Assembly (NCBI GenBank): GCA_026692665.1
Contig: JAPLOF010000048.1
Span: 124,001-188,000, forward strand
Length of the DNA stretch: 64,000 bases
Direction: 5' to 3'
Origin: Planctomycetota bacterium
GTDB taxonomy: Bacteria; Planctomycetota; UBA1135; GCA-002686595
Shown: positions 9,278-18,202 of the stretch, piece by piece
Layout of the letters: the number at the start of each line of letters is the position of its first letter
How positions within the stretch are numbered: the stretch's first letter is position 1
Position numbers and translations under genes: made by a program
Notes under the pieces: generated by a model
The model's database searches: none
What the model was told of the DNA's origin: nothing
Seen by the model: only the letters and a program-made list of their open reading frames with translations

Positions 9278-12200
9278 TCAGCGCCAGGCGATCCCGAGCG
9301 CGGACAGCGTCGGCGTCCGGTTCGTCGCCGCGTTGGCGACGAACGTGACGCGCGTCTGCAGGAATCGCGCGCCGTCGAGGCCGCTCGCCGAGGATTTCCA
9401 CGAGGAGTCGCCCTGGTGGAAGGTCGGCTGCCCGCCGGAAAGCGCGTCGCCGTAGGCGTCCAGCGTCGAGGCGTCGGACGTCAGGGTCGGATTCGCGACG
9501 TTGCTCGCCCCGCGGTAGGCCAACCGGACTTCGGTCCCGGCGGGCTGGCTCGCGGACGTCGGTTCCGTGGCGACGGACCAGCTGGGCGCCGCCGTCGCCG
9601 AGTCGAGCCAGATCGAGTGCATTCGGCTGACGCGCACGACGAGGTCCAGGGCGCCGATCTGCACGACGTTGTCGACGGGCAGGGTGGCCGCGCCGGGAGG
9701 AGTCGAACCCGGGCTGAAACCGCCCGTCGCCACCGTCTGGAGATCGGGGTCGCGGATCACGACGCTGCCGCCCGCGTCGATTCCACCGGTCGAGTAGGCG
9801 CGGAAGTTCGGTCGCGGCGAGGCCGCGGTCGCGATCGACACGTCGAACGCGTTGAGACCCAGCGCGTTGGGATCGGGATAGCACCGGAACTCCATGAGGA
9901 GCGGCAGCCCGATCGTGGGCACGGAACCCGCCGCGTACGGCACGCCGACGGGCGCATTGGGCTGGCCACTCGCGATGCCCACGATGCGCAGCTCGGCACC
10001 GGGTCCGTCCGCTCCCCCCGTCGCCTGCAGCGCGGTGTCACGCCAGGTGTAGCGCGTGTAGGCCCCGAGCGGGATCCCGCGATTCAGCGGCCAGGGCATG
10101 ACCGTCGTCCCCGTCGTGGTGACCGTGGCGTCCGTCGGCTGCACGACGTACCCCGCGATTCCGTTCGTTCCGGGGTGCACGGTGCGCAGCGGGTCGTTCC
10201 CGGCGTCGGCGAGGTTCTGCGCGTAGGTCGCGACCAGTCCAGAGTTCGGGAACACGGGCAGGAGGGTGATGTCCACGGACTCGTCGGGGAGCGCGGCACC
10301 GTGGGCGAGGCCGATCTCGAAGCGCGTCACGCTGTCGGCGATCGCCGCCCCCCCCACCGGCGCCCAGTACAGGTGCTCGACGTCCACGTTGTGGAACTGC
10401 TCGTCGAGGAGGCCCAGGCCGAGATCGCAGTAGCGCCAGAGGGTCTGGAGCTTCGAGCCGTAGCGCGAGATCGGCGTCGAGACGCCCGGCGCGAAGGGCA
10501 GCATGAGACCGGGCACGGCCTGCGTGCGGTCGGCAACCGGCTGGAAGCGCGTGACCGGACGGCCGGTCGCGATCCCAACCGCTGAGTCGAGCAGGAACTG
10601 GCCGCGGAACTCCGGCTTGCCGGTCCCGCCGTCGGGCGGCGCACCGGCGCCGGGCAGCATGTCGTTCGAGTCGAAGCGGAACGTGATGCCGCCCGAGGCG
10701 ACGCTCGCCGCCGCCGGGTCGAGCGTGAACGGCACGGCACCCAGCGGAAGGGCGAGCGTGTTGCCGGCCAGGTCGCGCCAGCCGTCGACCCGCGCGAAGT
10801 AGGTCTCCGACGAACCCGACGCGTGCGTCAGCGGCACGAGCGGTCGGATGGCCAGACCGCGCAGGTCGGCCGCGGGCTCGTGCGTCGCGGGCACGATCTG
10901 CCGGCCGCCGACGCCGAGGAGCACGCGCCCGATGCGCGTCGCGTCCATGCCGGACAGCGAGGCGCGGTCGAGGGGCTCGTCCGCGCGCAGGATCACGCGC
11001 GCCGCGGGATCGACCTGGTCCGCGGGAGCGAGCGCCGCGGGCGGATCGAAGGCCAGGAAGCAGCCCAGGCGAGCCGCGTCCGCCCCGAGGACGAAGCGCG
11101 CGTGAAGCGTCGCGGGACCCGTCAGGCTCGTCGTGCGCTGCAGCACCTTGACCCGGACGTTGGCGACGGACGCTCCGGCGGGTTGGGAGCTCGGCTCGAG
11201 CACTTCCAGGACCGCGCGACCGGCCTGGATCGTGTCGCCGATGCGCAGCGCCGCGGCGCACGCTGCGTTCGCGAACTGGAGCGCGATGCGCTTGTCCTCG
11301 GCGTTGCCGAGGGGATCGGGCCCCACGCTCGTGACCGTGACCGGGATCTCGGCCACGATGCGCGGGGGCAGGAGATCGGCCAGGAATCCCTCGTACGCAT
11401 CGCCCGTCACGGCCGAAGGGCCGCCGCTGCGCAGCGCGCGCACCACGTCGACCGTCGGCGAGTTCGTGTCGACCGGCCCGCTCTGGGTGCTCGACAGCCG
11501 CGCGCCCGACAGGTTGCGCAGGACCTCGAGCTGACCCGCGCCCGGGTTCACGACCGTCGGGATGCGCACCAGGAGGTTCGTCTCGCCGCTCGACTGCGCC
11601 GCCGGGAAGCCGTCCGGGTCGGGCACGATCGGCTGCGGATTCGCCAGCGCCTCCGCGTTCGTGACGACCGGATCGACGAGGACGCGCGTGGACCAGTACT
11701 CCACGCGTCCGTCGCCATCGCGATCCGTGACGTTGCCGTGGTTCGGATCGGCGCGCAGCCGCGTGCTCTGCACGTCGACCGACGGAGCGCCCGTCAGGAC
11801 GCGCACGGTCTCGAGCTTCACGCTGTCCGGATCGAGCAGGTCGTCGAAGATCAACGCGATGGCGGCATTGCGCGGAATGGCGGTGAAGGGCGGCAGGTCG
11901 TCCGGCCCCGCGGGCGTCACCGTGGGCAGGTTCGCCTCGAGAGCGTCGTAGGCGTTCGCGAACGCCGCGGACCCGAGCGGCGCGAGGATCGTGATGCGCG
12001 TGCCCTGCGTCACGATGTTCGTGTCGACCTGGTAGAGGCCCCCCGTCGCGACGTCTTCGCGCACGAGCAGGTCGTTCGCGATCCTCCGCGAAACGCCGGT
12101 TCCGAGGTCGCGGTCGTACACGTCGACGATGCGGCCCCACACGGCGCCGACGAGTCGCACGGCCGGCGCCTCGCCGAACTGCGCGCTGTCGAGCTCCGAG

Positions 12201-12583
12201 GCGAACGGCAGGACCGAGATGCTCAAATGCGCGGTCGTCGTGCCGTTCGGGTTCGAAGCCGTGACGGTGTGCGCGGTCGTCGCGGACGTGCCGCTCGGCT
12301 GGCCGGTGATCGCGCCGGTCGAGGGATTCAGCACGAGGCCGGAAGGCAGCGGGGGCTGGATCGAGAAGGCCAGGTTCGTTCCGCCGACCGTGGCGGTGTT
12401 GGGCGCGATCGCTCGACCGGCGCGGTAGACCGCACGGCCCTCCGCGTACGCGAGTCCGCTGGGCGCTCCCGGCCCGGCGACGAGCGCCTGCGTGGCCGCA
12501 GCCCCCGTGGGCAGGGAGTCGCGGTGGGAGCACCCGGCGAGGGCGAGGAGGATGGGCGCGGCGAGCAGGATGCGGGAAGTCAT
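9278..12583 (-). CDS. Large Ig-like domain lipoprotein
   Basis: 1101 residues from an ATG at 12583. The N-terminus is a lipoprotein signal with lipobox LALAGC (Cys about residue 18). Residues about 40-125 match the putative-Ig He_PIG type, with the hallmark PSGLVLNPSTGAITGQPSGT. Residues about 235-275 look like a bacterial Ig-like SbsA-type (Big_5) unit: PPFTAIPRNAAIALIFDDLLD. Further Big_5-like units appear around RVILRADEPLD. The rest is beta-rich and unrecognised. It is probably anchored in the outer membrane or envelope; a structural or binding role is inferred. Confidence 0.82.
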   Translation of the reverse strand: MTSRILLAAPILLALAGCSHRDSLPTGAAATQALVAGPGAPSGLAYAEGRAVYRAGRAIAPNTATVGGTNLAFSIQPPLPSGLVLNPSTGAITGQPSGTSATTAHTVTASNPNGTTTAHLSISVLPFASELDSAQFGEAPAVRLVGAVWGRIVDVYDRDLGTGVSRRIANDLLVREDVATGGLYQVDTNIVTQGTRITILAPLGSAAFANAYDALEANLPTVTPAGPDDLPPFTAIPRNAAIALIFDDLLDPDSVKLETVRVLTGAPSVDVQSTRLRADPNHGNVTDRDGDGRVEYWSTRVLVDPVVTNAEALANPQPIVPDPDGFPAAQSSGETNLLVRIPTVVNPGAGQLEVLRNLSGARLSSTQSGPVDTNSPTVDVVRALRSGGPSAVTGDAYEGFLADLLPPRIVAEIPVTVTSVGPDPLGNAEDKRIALQFANAACAAALRIGDTIQAGRAVLEVLEPSSQPAGASVANVRVKVLQRTTSLTGPATLHARFVLGADAARLGCFLAFDPPAALAPADQVDPAARVILRADEPLDRASLSGMDATRIGRVLLGVGGRQIVPATHEPAADLRGLAIRPLVPLTHASGSSETYFARVDGWRDLAGNTLALPLGAVPFTLDPAAASVASGGITFRFDSNDMLPGAGAPPDGGTGKPEFRGQFLLDSAVGIATGRPVTRFQPVADRTQAVPGLMLPFAPGVSTPISRYGSKLQTLWRYCDLGLGLLDEQFHNVDVEHLYWAPVGGAAIADSVTRFEIGLAHGAALPDESVDITLLPVFPNSGLVATYAQNLADAGNDPLRTVHPGTNGIAGYVVQPTDATVTTTGTTVMPWPLNRGIPLGAYTRYTWRDTALQATGGADGPGAELRIVGIASGQPNAPVGVPYAAGSVPTIGLPLLMEFRCYPDPNALGLNAFDVSIATAASPRPNFRAYSTGGIDAGGSVVIRDPDLQTVATGGFSPGSTPPGAATLPVDNVVQIGALDLVVRVSRMHSIWLDSATAAPSWSVATEPTSASQPAGTEVRLAYRGASNVANPTLTSDASTLDAYGDALSGGQPTFHQGDSSWKSSASGLDGARFLQTRVTFVANAATNRTPTLSALGIAWR

Positions 12584-12602
12584 GGGCTTTCGATCTCCAG
12601 TG

Positions 12603-12639
12603 GGAACTCCGTCCCTACGTGAGCACCCCCCGGAGTTTC
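12603..12639 (-). terminator. Candidate terminator after the LOG-family gene
   Basis: GGAACTCCG (12603-12611) pairs with CGGAGTTTC (12631-12639) with one G-T pair and a 19-base loop. It lies after the stop of the gene at 12657 and before the ATG at 12583, so it could end the first transcript or be a leader structure for the second. Confidence 0.4.
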
Positions 12640-12656
12640 AGACGCCAAAGGCGAGT

Positions 12657-13442
12657 TCAGCGGCCGAGCGGGCGCTCGAAGAGCCACCACCGCGACTTCC
12701 GTGCCACGGCGGGCTTCAGGTCGAACCGTCGCACCGCCGCCGCCTCCATCCGGGCCATCGCCTCGTCCGGCGAGTCCGTGAAGGTGAGGAGGTCCAGGTC
12801 CGTCCGATCGATCGTACCCTGGTCCACCATTCCCGCCAGGAGTTCGCGCAGCGGTCGCCAGTACTCGGTCCCCATCAGGATCACCGGGAAATCCTGGATC
12901 TTCCCGGTCTGGATCAGCGTCGCGGCCTCGAACAGCTCGTCCAGAGTCCCGAACCCGCCGGGCATCACGACGAAGGCGTAGCTGTACTTCACGAGCATCA
13001 CCTTGCGCACGAAGAAGTAGCGCAGGGTCAACCAGCGATCGAGGTAGGGGTTGGGCTCCTGTTCGTGCGGCAGCGCGATGTTCACGCCGACGGAGCGGCC
13101 ACCGACGTCCTTCGCGCCGCGGTTCGCGGCCTCCATGATCCCGGGTCCCCCGCCCGTCAGCACGGTGAAACCGCGCCGCGCGATGCGGCGCCCCATCTCG
13201 CGTGCCAGCTCGTAGTGCGGATGGTCCGCGGGGAACCGCGCGGATCCGAACACGGTCACGCAGGGTCCGACGAAGTGCAGCGCACGGAAGCCGCGCAGGA
13301 GCTCGCCGAAGATGCGCAGGGCGCGCAGGAGCTCCGATCCGCGGCCGCTGGGCCCCTCCAGGAACGGGATCTCGTCGCTCGGGAGCGGGGTCTTGCCCCA
13401 TTCGTCGTGATGCGGGACGGCTCGTCCGGCTGCGGGGTCCAT
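12657..13442 (-). CDS. LOG family (TIGR00730-like) nucleotide-binding protein
   Basis: 261 residues from an ATG at 13442; a TTG 36 bases upstream would add 12 residues but is less likely. The Rossmann-type core carries GGGPGIMEAANRGA and the diagnostic PGGFGTLDELFE motif. LOG proteins of this kind remove ribose 5'-monophosphate from nucleotide monophosphates (the cytokinin-activating reaction), although this longer subgroup with N- and C-terminal extensions is poorly characterised. Cytoplasmic. It is transcribed away from the aspartokinase gene. Confidence 0.85.
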   Translation of the reverse strand: MDPAAGRAVPHHDEWGKTPLPSDEIPFLEGPSGRGSELLRALRIFGELLRGFRALHFVGPCVTVFGSARFPADHPHYELAREMGRRIARRGFTVLTGGGPGIMEAANRGAKDVGGRSVGVNIALPHEQEPNPYLDRWLTLRYFFVRKVMLVKYSYAFVVMPGGFGTLDELFEAATLIQTGKIQDFPVILMGTEYWRPLRELLAGMVDQGTIDRTDLDLLTFTDSPDEAMARMEAAAVRRFDLKPAVARKSRWWLFERPLGR

Positions 13443-13494
13443 CGCGCGATCATGACGCGCCCGGGCCGGGGGATCCAAGGTCCCGATCGGACGC

Positions 13495-13500
13495 TACTCT
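13495..13500 (+). promoter_or_regulatory. -10 box (TACTCT), likely near-leaderless promoter of aspartokinase
   Basis: TACTCT ends 10 bases before the ATG at 13511. The leader would be at most about four bases, and no Shine-Dalgarno sequence is present. Confidence 0.5.
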
Positions 13501-13510
13501 CGTGGGTTCC

Positions 13511-14848
13511 ATGCAGCACGGGATCGTCCAGAAGTTCGGGGGCACGTCGGTCGGAAGCGCGGAAGCGATCCGACGCGTCGGAGCCATCGTCGGGCAGGCG
13601 CGCGACCGCGCCCCCTTCGTCGTGGTCTCGGCGGTCGGAGGGGTCACGAACCGGCTGTTCGCCCTGGGCGAGGCCGCGCTGGCCGGCGGCGACGTCGCGG
13701 AGCTCGCGCGCGACATCGAGGCCCTGCACCGGAAGATCCTGACGGATCTGGGGCTCGGCCCCGACCTCGTCGCGCCGTGGATGGCCGAACTGCGCGACCT
13801 GGCCCATGGGGTCGCACTCCTCCGCGAGCGCAGTCCGCGCACGCAGGATCGACTCGCGAGCCTCGGCGAACGCATGAGCGCGCGCATCGTCGCCGCGCAC
13901 CTGGCGCAGGTGGGTCTCTCCGCCCATCCCCTCGATGCGTGGGACGCCGGACTCGAGACCGACGCGCGCTTCGGCTGCGCGCGCCCGCTGCCGACCTCCG
14001 ACGCGAAGATCCGCGCCGCCGCGCGCGATCGGACCGGGATCCCGGTCGTGACGGGGTACCTGGGCCGCGAGCCGAGCGGCGCGATCACGACCCTGGGGCG
14101 CGGCGGGAGCGACTACTCGGCGGCGATCTTCGGCGCGGCGCTCTCCGTCGAGGAGATCCAGATCTGGACCGACGTCGACGGCGTGATGACGGCCGACCCG
14201 CGCCAGGTGAAGACCGCGCGGCGCGTGCCCGTGCTCTCCTTCGCGGAAGCGGCCGAGTTGGCGTTCTTCGGAGCGAAGGTCCTGCACCCGGCGACGATGG
14301 CGCCCGCGGTACGCGCGAAGATCCCGATCCGGGTGCTGAACACCTGGCGTCCCGAGGAGCGCGGAACGCGCGTCGTCGCCGCGCTCGCCGCCAGCGAACG
14401 CGGCATCAAGTCGATCGCGACGAAGGGCCACATCGCGGCCGTGAACGTCGTGGCCAGCGAGATGATGTTCCAGTACGGCTTCCTGGAGCGCATCGCCGAC
14501 GCCTTCGCGCGCCACGAGGTCGTGGTCGACGTGATCGCGACGTCCGAGGTGTCGGTGGCCCTCACGGTGGACGCGGCCGCGCGGCTCGAACCCGTCGTGG
14601 AGGACCTCGCGACGTTCTCGGAGGTGACCGTGGTCCGCGAGCTCGCGCTCGTCGGCGTCGTCGGGGAGGAGTTGCGGGACGGTCTCGGCATCCAGGCGCG
14701 CATCTTCGCGACGTTGGCCGAGCTGGGCGTGCGCGCCGAGATGGCGAGCTACGGCGCGACGCGCAACAACCTGTCGATCGTCGTGCCGCGCGAGCGCCTG
14801 AAGGACGTCGTGGACGGGCTCCACGAACGGCTGTTCCAGGCACCGTGA
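13511..14848 (+). CDS. lysC: Aspartate kinase
   Basis: 445 residues from an ATG at 13511. It phosphorylates aspartate in the first step to lysine, threonine, methionine and diaminopimelate. The kinase domain begins KFGGTSVGSAEAIRRV and carries TLGRGGSDYSA and TDVDGVMTADPR. Two C-terminal ACT domains (about residues 300-365 and 375-440) suggest feedback control by an amino acid. Length and layout match monofunctional class III-like aspartokinases with no homoserine dehydrogenase fusion. The next gene on the same strand starts 55 bases downstream. Confidence 0.95.
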   Translation: MQHGIVQKFGGTSVGSAEAIRRVGAIVGQARDRAPFVVVSAVGGVTNRLFALGEAALAGGDVAELARDIEALHRKILTDLGLGPDLVAPWMAELRDLAHGVALLRERSPRTQDRLASLGERMSARIVAAHLAQVGLSAHPLDAWDAGLETDARFGCARPLPTSDAKIRAAARDRTGIPVVTGYLGREPSGAITTLGRGGSDYSAAIFGAALSVEEIQIWTDVDGVMTADPRQVKTARRVPVLSFAEAAELAFFGAKVLHPATMAPAVRAKIPIRVLNTWRPEERGTRVVAALAASERGIKSIATKGHIAAVNVVASEMMFQYGFLERIADAFARHEVVVDVIATSEVSVALTVDAAARLEPVVEDLATFSEVTVVRELALVGVVGEELRDGLGIQARIFATLAELGVRAEMASYGATRNNLSIVVPRERLKDVVDGLHERLFQAP

Positions 14849-14903
14849 TACCCTCCAGCCCTCGCGCCCGAAACCGGTACGAACCGCGCTCGGCCAGGCG
14901 TCG

Positions 14904-15500
14904 ATGATCCTCCTGCTCGACAACTACGACTCGTTCACCTTGAACCTCGTCCAGGGTTTCGCCGCGCTGGGCGCCAAGGTCGAGGTCCGGCGCAACGACG
15001 CGCTCACGGTCGCGGAGCTCTTGGCCCTCGAGCCCGCCGCGATCGTCTTGTCACCCGGGCCGGGCAGGCCGAGCGACGCCGGCATCCAGCCCGAGCTCCT
15101 GCGCTCCCTGCCGGAGCCCATGCCGCTCCTCGGCGTGTGCCTCGGGCACCAGGGACTCGTCGAAGCCTGCGGAGGCGCGCTCGAACGCGACCCCGTCCCC
15201 GTACATGGCCGCGCGTCGTTCGTGCACCACGACGGCTCGTCGCTCTTCCGCGGGCTCCCCGATCCGCTCGCGGTGGGACGCTACCACTCGTTGCGCGCGC
15301 GCGCCGACGCCTTGCCCGGCACCTTGCGGCGGACGGCCTGGACCGACGACGGACTCGTCATGGCCGTCGAGCACGTGCGCCTGCCCCGCTACGGCGTGCA
15401 GTTCCATCCCGAGTCGATCCTGACGCCGCTCGGCGAGCGCATCCTGGCGCGCTTCCTGGAGATCGCCGGCGTGGACGCAGCCGCGCGGAGTCTCGCGTGA
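14904..15500 (+). CDS. Glutamine amidotransferase, TrpG/PabA type
   Basis: 198 residues from an ATG at 14904. Class I amidotransferase subunit that releases ammonia from glutamine for anthranilate or aminodeoxychorismate synthase. It begins LLLDNYDSFTLNLVQ, and the catalytic triad is intact: Cys79 in GVCLGHQ, His168 and Glu170 in HPES. TrpG and PabA cannot be told apart here, and no TrpE/PabB synthase subunit is in the window. The downstream gene is a TrpC relative, which leans towards TrpG by context. Confidence 0.9.
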   Translation: MILLLDNYDSFTLNLVQGFAALGAKVEVRRNDALTVAELLALEPAAIVLSPGPGRPSDAGIQPELLRSLPEPMPLLGVCLGHQGLVEACGGALERDPVPVHGRASFVHHDGSSLFRGLPDPLAVGRYHSLRARADALPGTLRRTAWTDDGLVMAVEHVRLPRYGVQFHPESILTPLGERILARFLEIAGVDAAARSLA

Positions 15501-15603
15501 GGCGCGCCGCGGCGCGCGCGACCGGCAAGACCGCCGCGTTCCGGCCGCGCGCGTCCGGGTGCCGGATGACGTACATTCGCCGCGAGATCGCCCGAGAACC
15601 CGC

Positions 15604-16446
15604 ATGAGCACCGTTTCCCTGGACCAGATCGTGGACGCCGTCCGCAAGCGCTCCGCCGCCCGCCGCCGGCAGATGACGTTCGAACGGCTCGAGGATCACG
15701 TGAAGCCCGATTCGTGGCGCCGCGAGCGCGTGCTGACGGCCCTCACGAAACCGGAGCTCACGTACATCGCGGCGCTCGAGCGCAGCTCGCCGTCGGGCGG
15801 ACCGATGCTCGTCGAGGCGGAGGACGGCGCGCGCTACGGACCCTCCCGCCGCGTGCGCGTCGGACCGAAGTGGCTCGCCCTGGCCGGCGCCTACAAGGAC
15901 GGCGGCGTCGAGATGCTCGCGGTCGCGACCGAGGAGGACCACTACGCCGGCTGTCTCGACGACCTGCGCACGGTCGAGTTCACGCGCCTGCCGCGCCTGC
16001 GCGCCGACTTCGTCGTGGACGAGTGCATGGTGCTCGAGGGCTGTTCCTACGGCGCCGACGCGATCACGCTGATCGCGGCCATCCTCGACGACGCGACGCT
16101 GGCGCGGCTGCGCGCGATCGCGAAGGAGTACGGGATCGCCGTGATGCTCGAGGTGCACGACGAGCGCGAGCTCGAGCGCGCGCTGCCGCTCGAGCCGGAG
16201 CTCCTGGGCGTCAACGCCCGGAATCGGCGGACGATGGCCATGGAAGCGACCGCGTTCGAGCGGCTCCTGCCGCGCGTGCCGAAGGGCACGTTGCGCGTCG
16301 CGCTGAGCGGGCTCGTCACGGTGGACGACATGAAGCGCGCGCGCGCCGCGGGCGCGGACGTCGCGCTGGCGGGCGGCGCGCTGATGAAGGCCGCCGATCC
16401 GGCCGGGATGCTGCGCGAATGGAAAGCGGGCCTGCGCGGGCTCTGA
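15604..16446 (+). CDS. TrpC-like (indole-3-glycerol-phosphate synthase family) protein lacking catalytic residues
   Basis: 280 residues from an ATG at 15604. The fold is clearly IGPS: SSPSGG after the first strand, EVHDERELERAL, GVNARN, SGL and AGADVALAGGALMKA for phosphate binding. Comparison with the known active site shows losses. The Glu and Lys of the ExKxxSPS motif are Ala57 and Glu59, the general-acid Lys of LxKDF is Ala134 (LRADF), and the Glu of the ESG motif is Leu234 (LSG). Equivalents kept are Glu183, Asn204, Arg206 and Ser235. With both catalytic lysines missing, normal IGPS activity is doubtful. It converges closely on modC. Confidence 0.85.
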   Translation: MSTVSLDQIVDAVRKRSAARRRQMTFERLEDHVKPDSWRRERVLTALTKPELTYIAALERSSPSGGPMLVEAEDGARYGPSRRVRVGPKWLALAGAYKDGGVEMLAVATEEDHYAGCLDDLRTVEFTRLPRLRADFVVDECMVLEGCSYGADAITLIAAILDDATLARLRAIAKEYGIAVMLEVHDERELERALPLEPELLGVNARNRRTMAMEATAFERLLPRVPKGTLRVALSGLVTVDDMKRARAAGADVALAGGALMKAADPAGMLREWKAGLRGL

Positions 16447-16455
16447 TCGCGCCGC

Positions 16456-17529
16456 CTACCGGGCGGTGCTCCGGGCCAGCACGCGACAACTCTGCGCCTT
16501 CACGACGAGGCGCACGCGGCGTCCGCTGGAGAGGCCGAGATCCGAGACCGCAGCCGGGGTGAGGAGCGCCGTGGCGAAGACTCCGGGCGCGATGCGCACC
16601 TCGACCCACGCGTTCTCCCCCTCGAGTCGCACATCGGTCACGTCCGCCGCCAGGACGTTGCGAGCCGAGATGCCCGGCAGTTCCCCGGTCGCGACGAGCA
16701 CGTCCTCGGCGCGCAGCGCGACGAGCACGTCCTCGCCGCCGCCGAGCCCGCCCTCCGCCACGGCCAGTTCGACGCCGGGCGCGAGCTCCACCTGCGTCCC
16801 GCGGCCCGCGACCACGCGGCCGCGCAGGATGTTCTCGAACGTGCCGGCCCCGCGCGCCGCGGCGAGCAGGACGCGTCGCGCGGGGCCGTGCTCGACCACG
16901 CGACCGGCTTCGAGGCGCACGCACTCCTCGCACAGGGCCAGGATCTCCGTCGGATCGTGGGAAACGACCACCAGCGGGACGTCGAACGCTTCGCGCACGC
17001 GAGCGAGGTACGAGAGCAGCCGTCGACGCAGGGCCATGTCCAGCGCGGCCAGGGGCTCGTCGAGGAGGAGGATCGACGGACCGCTCGAGAGCGCACGGGC
17101 CAGCGCGACGCGCTGACGCTCGCCGCCGGACAGATCGCGCGGTCGACGCGCGAGGAACGGCTCGAGCTCGAGGACTTCGATCGCGCGCCGCAACGCGGCT
17201 TCGTCTCGCCCGGGTCCAGGGCGAGGTGATCCACCGCGCAGGTTCTGCTCCACCGTCCAGTGCGGGAAGAGCAGCAGGTCCTGGGGCACGTAGCCCACGC
17301 GACGGCGGGACGCCGGGACTTCCACTCGCGCGGCCGCGTCGAACCAGGTCGTCCCGTCCACGGCCAGGCGGCCTCGATCGGGAGTGCGCCAGCCGGCGAG
17401 GACCTCGAGGAGGCTCGTCTTGCCGGAGCCCGACGGCCCGAACAGGCCGAGGGTCCGCGCATCGCTCGCGACGCGCGCGGAGAGCAGGAACGCGCCTTGG
17501 CGCAGCTCGATATCGATCTCTAGCTTCAT
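16456..17529 (-). CDS. modC: Molybdate ABC transporter ATP-binding protein
   Basis: 357 residues from an ATG at 17529 that overlaps the modB stop as ATGA. Walker A GPSGSGKTS lies at about residues 31-39, the signature LSGGERQRVALARAL at about 133, Walker B LLLDEPLAALD follows, and the switch is VVSHD. A C-terminal MOP/TOBE domain occupies about residues 290-350. It hydrolyses ATP to drive molybdate import with ModB and the ModA lipoprotein encoded upstream. Confidence 0.94.
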   Translation of the reverse strand: MKLEIDIELRQGAFLLSARVASDARTLGLFGPSGSGKTSLLEVLAGWRTPDRGRLAVDGTTWFDAAARVEVPASRRRVGYVPQDLLLFPHWTVEQNLRGGSPRPGPGRDEAALRRAIEVLELEPFLARRPRDLSGGERQRVALARALSSGPSILLLDEPLAALDMALRRRLLSYLARVREAFDVPLVVVSHDPTEILALCEECVRLEAGRVVEHGPARRVLLAAARGAGTFENILRGRVVAGRGTQVELAPGVELAVAEGGLGGGEDVLVALRAEDVLVATGELPGISARNVLAADVTDVRLEGENAWVEVRIAPGVFATALLTPAAVSDLGLSSGRRVRLVVKAQSCRVLARSTAR

Positions 17530-18200
17530 GCGGCGGCGCGCGGCCGTCCCAGCCGCTCCACGGTCCACATCACGACGAACGCGAGGACGCACGCGACGCC
17601 GACGAAGGTCAGCGCGCCACGCTCGTCGCCCAGCTGGATCTCGTCGAAGATCGCGAGCGCCAGGGTCTGGGTCCGCCCGGGGATGTTCCCGGCGACGATC
17701 ACGGTGGCGCCGAACTCCCCCAGCGCGCGGCCGAACGCCAGCGCCAGCGCCGCGAGCAGCCCGCGTCCGGCGAGCGGCACGGTGACGCGCGCGAACACGG
17801 CAGCCGGCGACATCCCGAGCGAGCGCCCCATGCGCTCCAGCCGCGGGTCCACGATCTCGAACGCCGCGCGTGCGCTGCGCGCGGCGAGCGGGAACGCCAC
17901 GAAGGCACTCGCGACGACGGCGCCGCGCCACGTGAAGAGGATCCCCGGATCGAAGCCCAGGTTGCGCTCGCCGAGGACTCCCGCGCGTCCGAACACGACG
18001 AGCAGCAGGTATCCGATCGCCGTCGGCGGCAGGACGAGCGGCAGGGCCACGAGCGTCTCGACGAACGACTTCCCCGGGAACGAGCGCCGCGCGAGGACCC
18101 AGCCGGTCGCGAGGGCGAGCGGCGCGACGAGGACGGTCGCGGCGAGCGCGACGCGCAGCGTCACACCCAGCGCGCTCACCAGCTTGACGTCGAACTCCAT
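17526..18200 (-). CDS. modB: Molybdate ABC transporter permease
   Basis: 224 residues from an ATG at 18200, two bases after the modA stop. Five or six membrane segments are present, with the EAA-loop motif ALGEFGATVIVAGNIPGRT that is diagnostic of ModB/CysT permeases. It forms the membrane channel for molybdate or tungstate with ModC. Confidence 0.95.
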   Translation of the reverse strand: MEFDVKLVSALGVTLRVALAATVLVAPLALATGWVLARRSFPGKSFVETLVALPLVLPPTAIGYLLLVVFGRAGVLGERNLGFDPGILFTWRGAVVASAFVAFPLAARSARAAFEIVDPRLERMGRSLGMSPAAVFARVTVPLAGRGLLAALALAFGRALGEFGATVIVAGNIPGRTQTLALAIFDEIQLGDERGALTFVGVACVLAFVVMWTVERLGRPRAAA

Positions 18201-18202
18201 CC

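Noticed and set aside
14904-16446. A canonical trpGC tryptophan operon
   Set aside because: trpD is absent between them, other trp genes are missing, and the TrpC-like protein lacks its catalytic lysines, so the standard reading is not safe.
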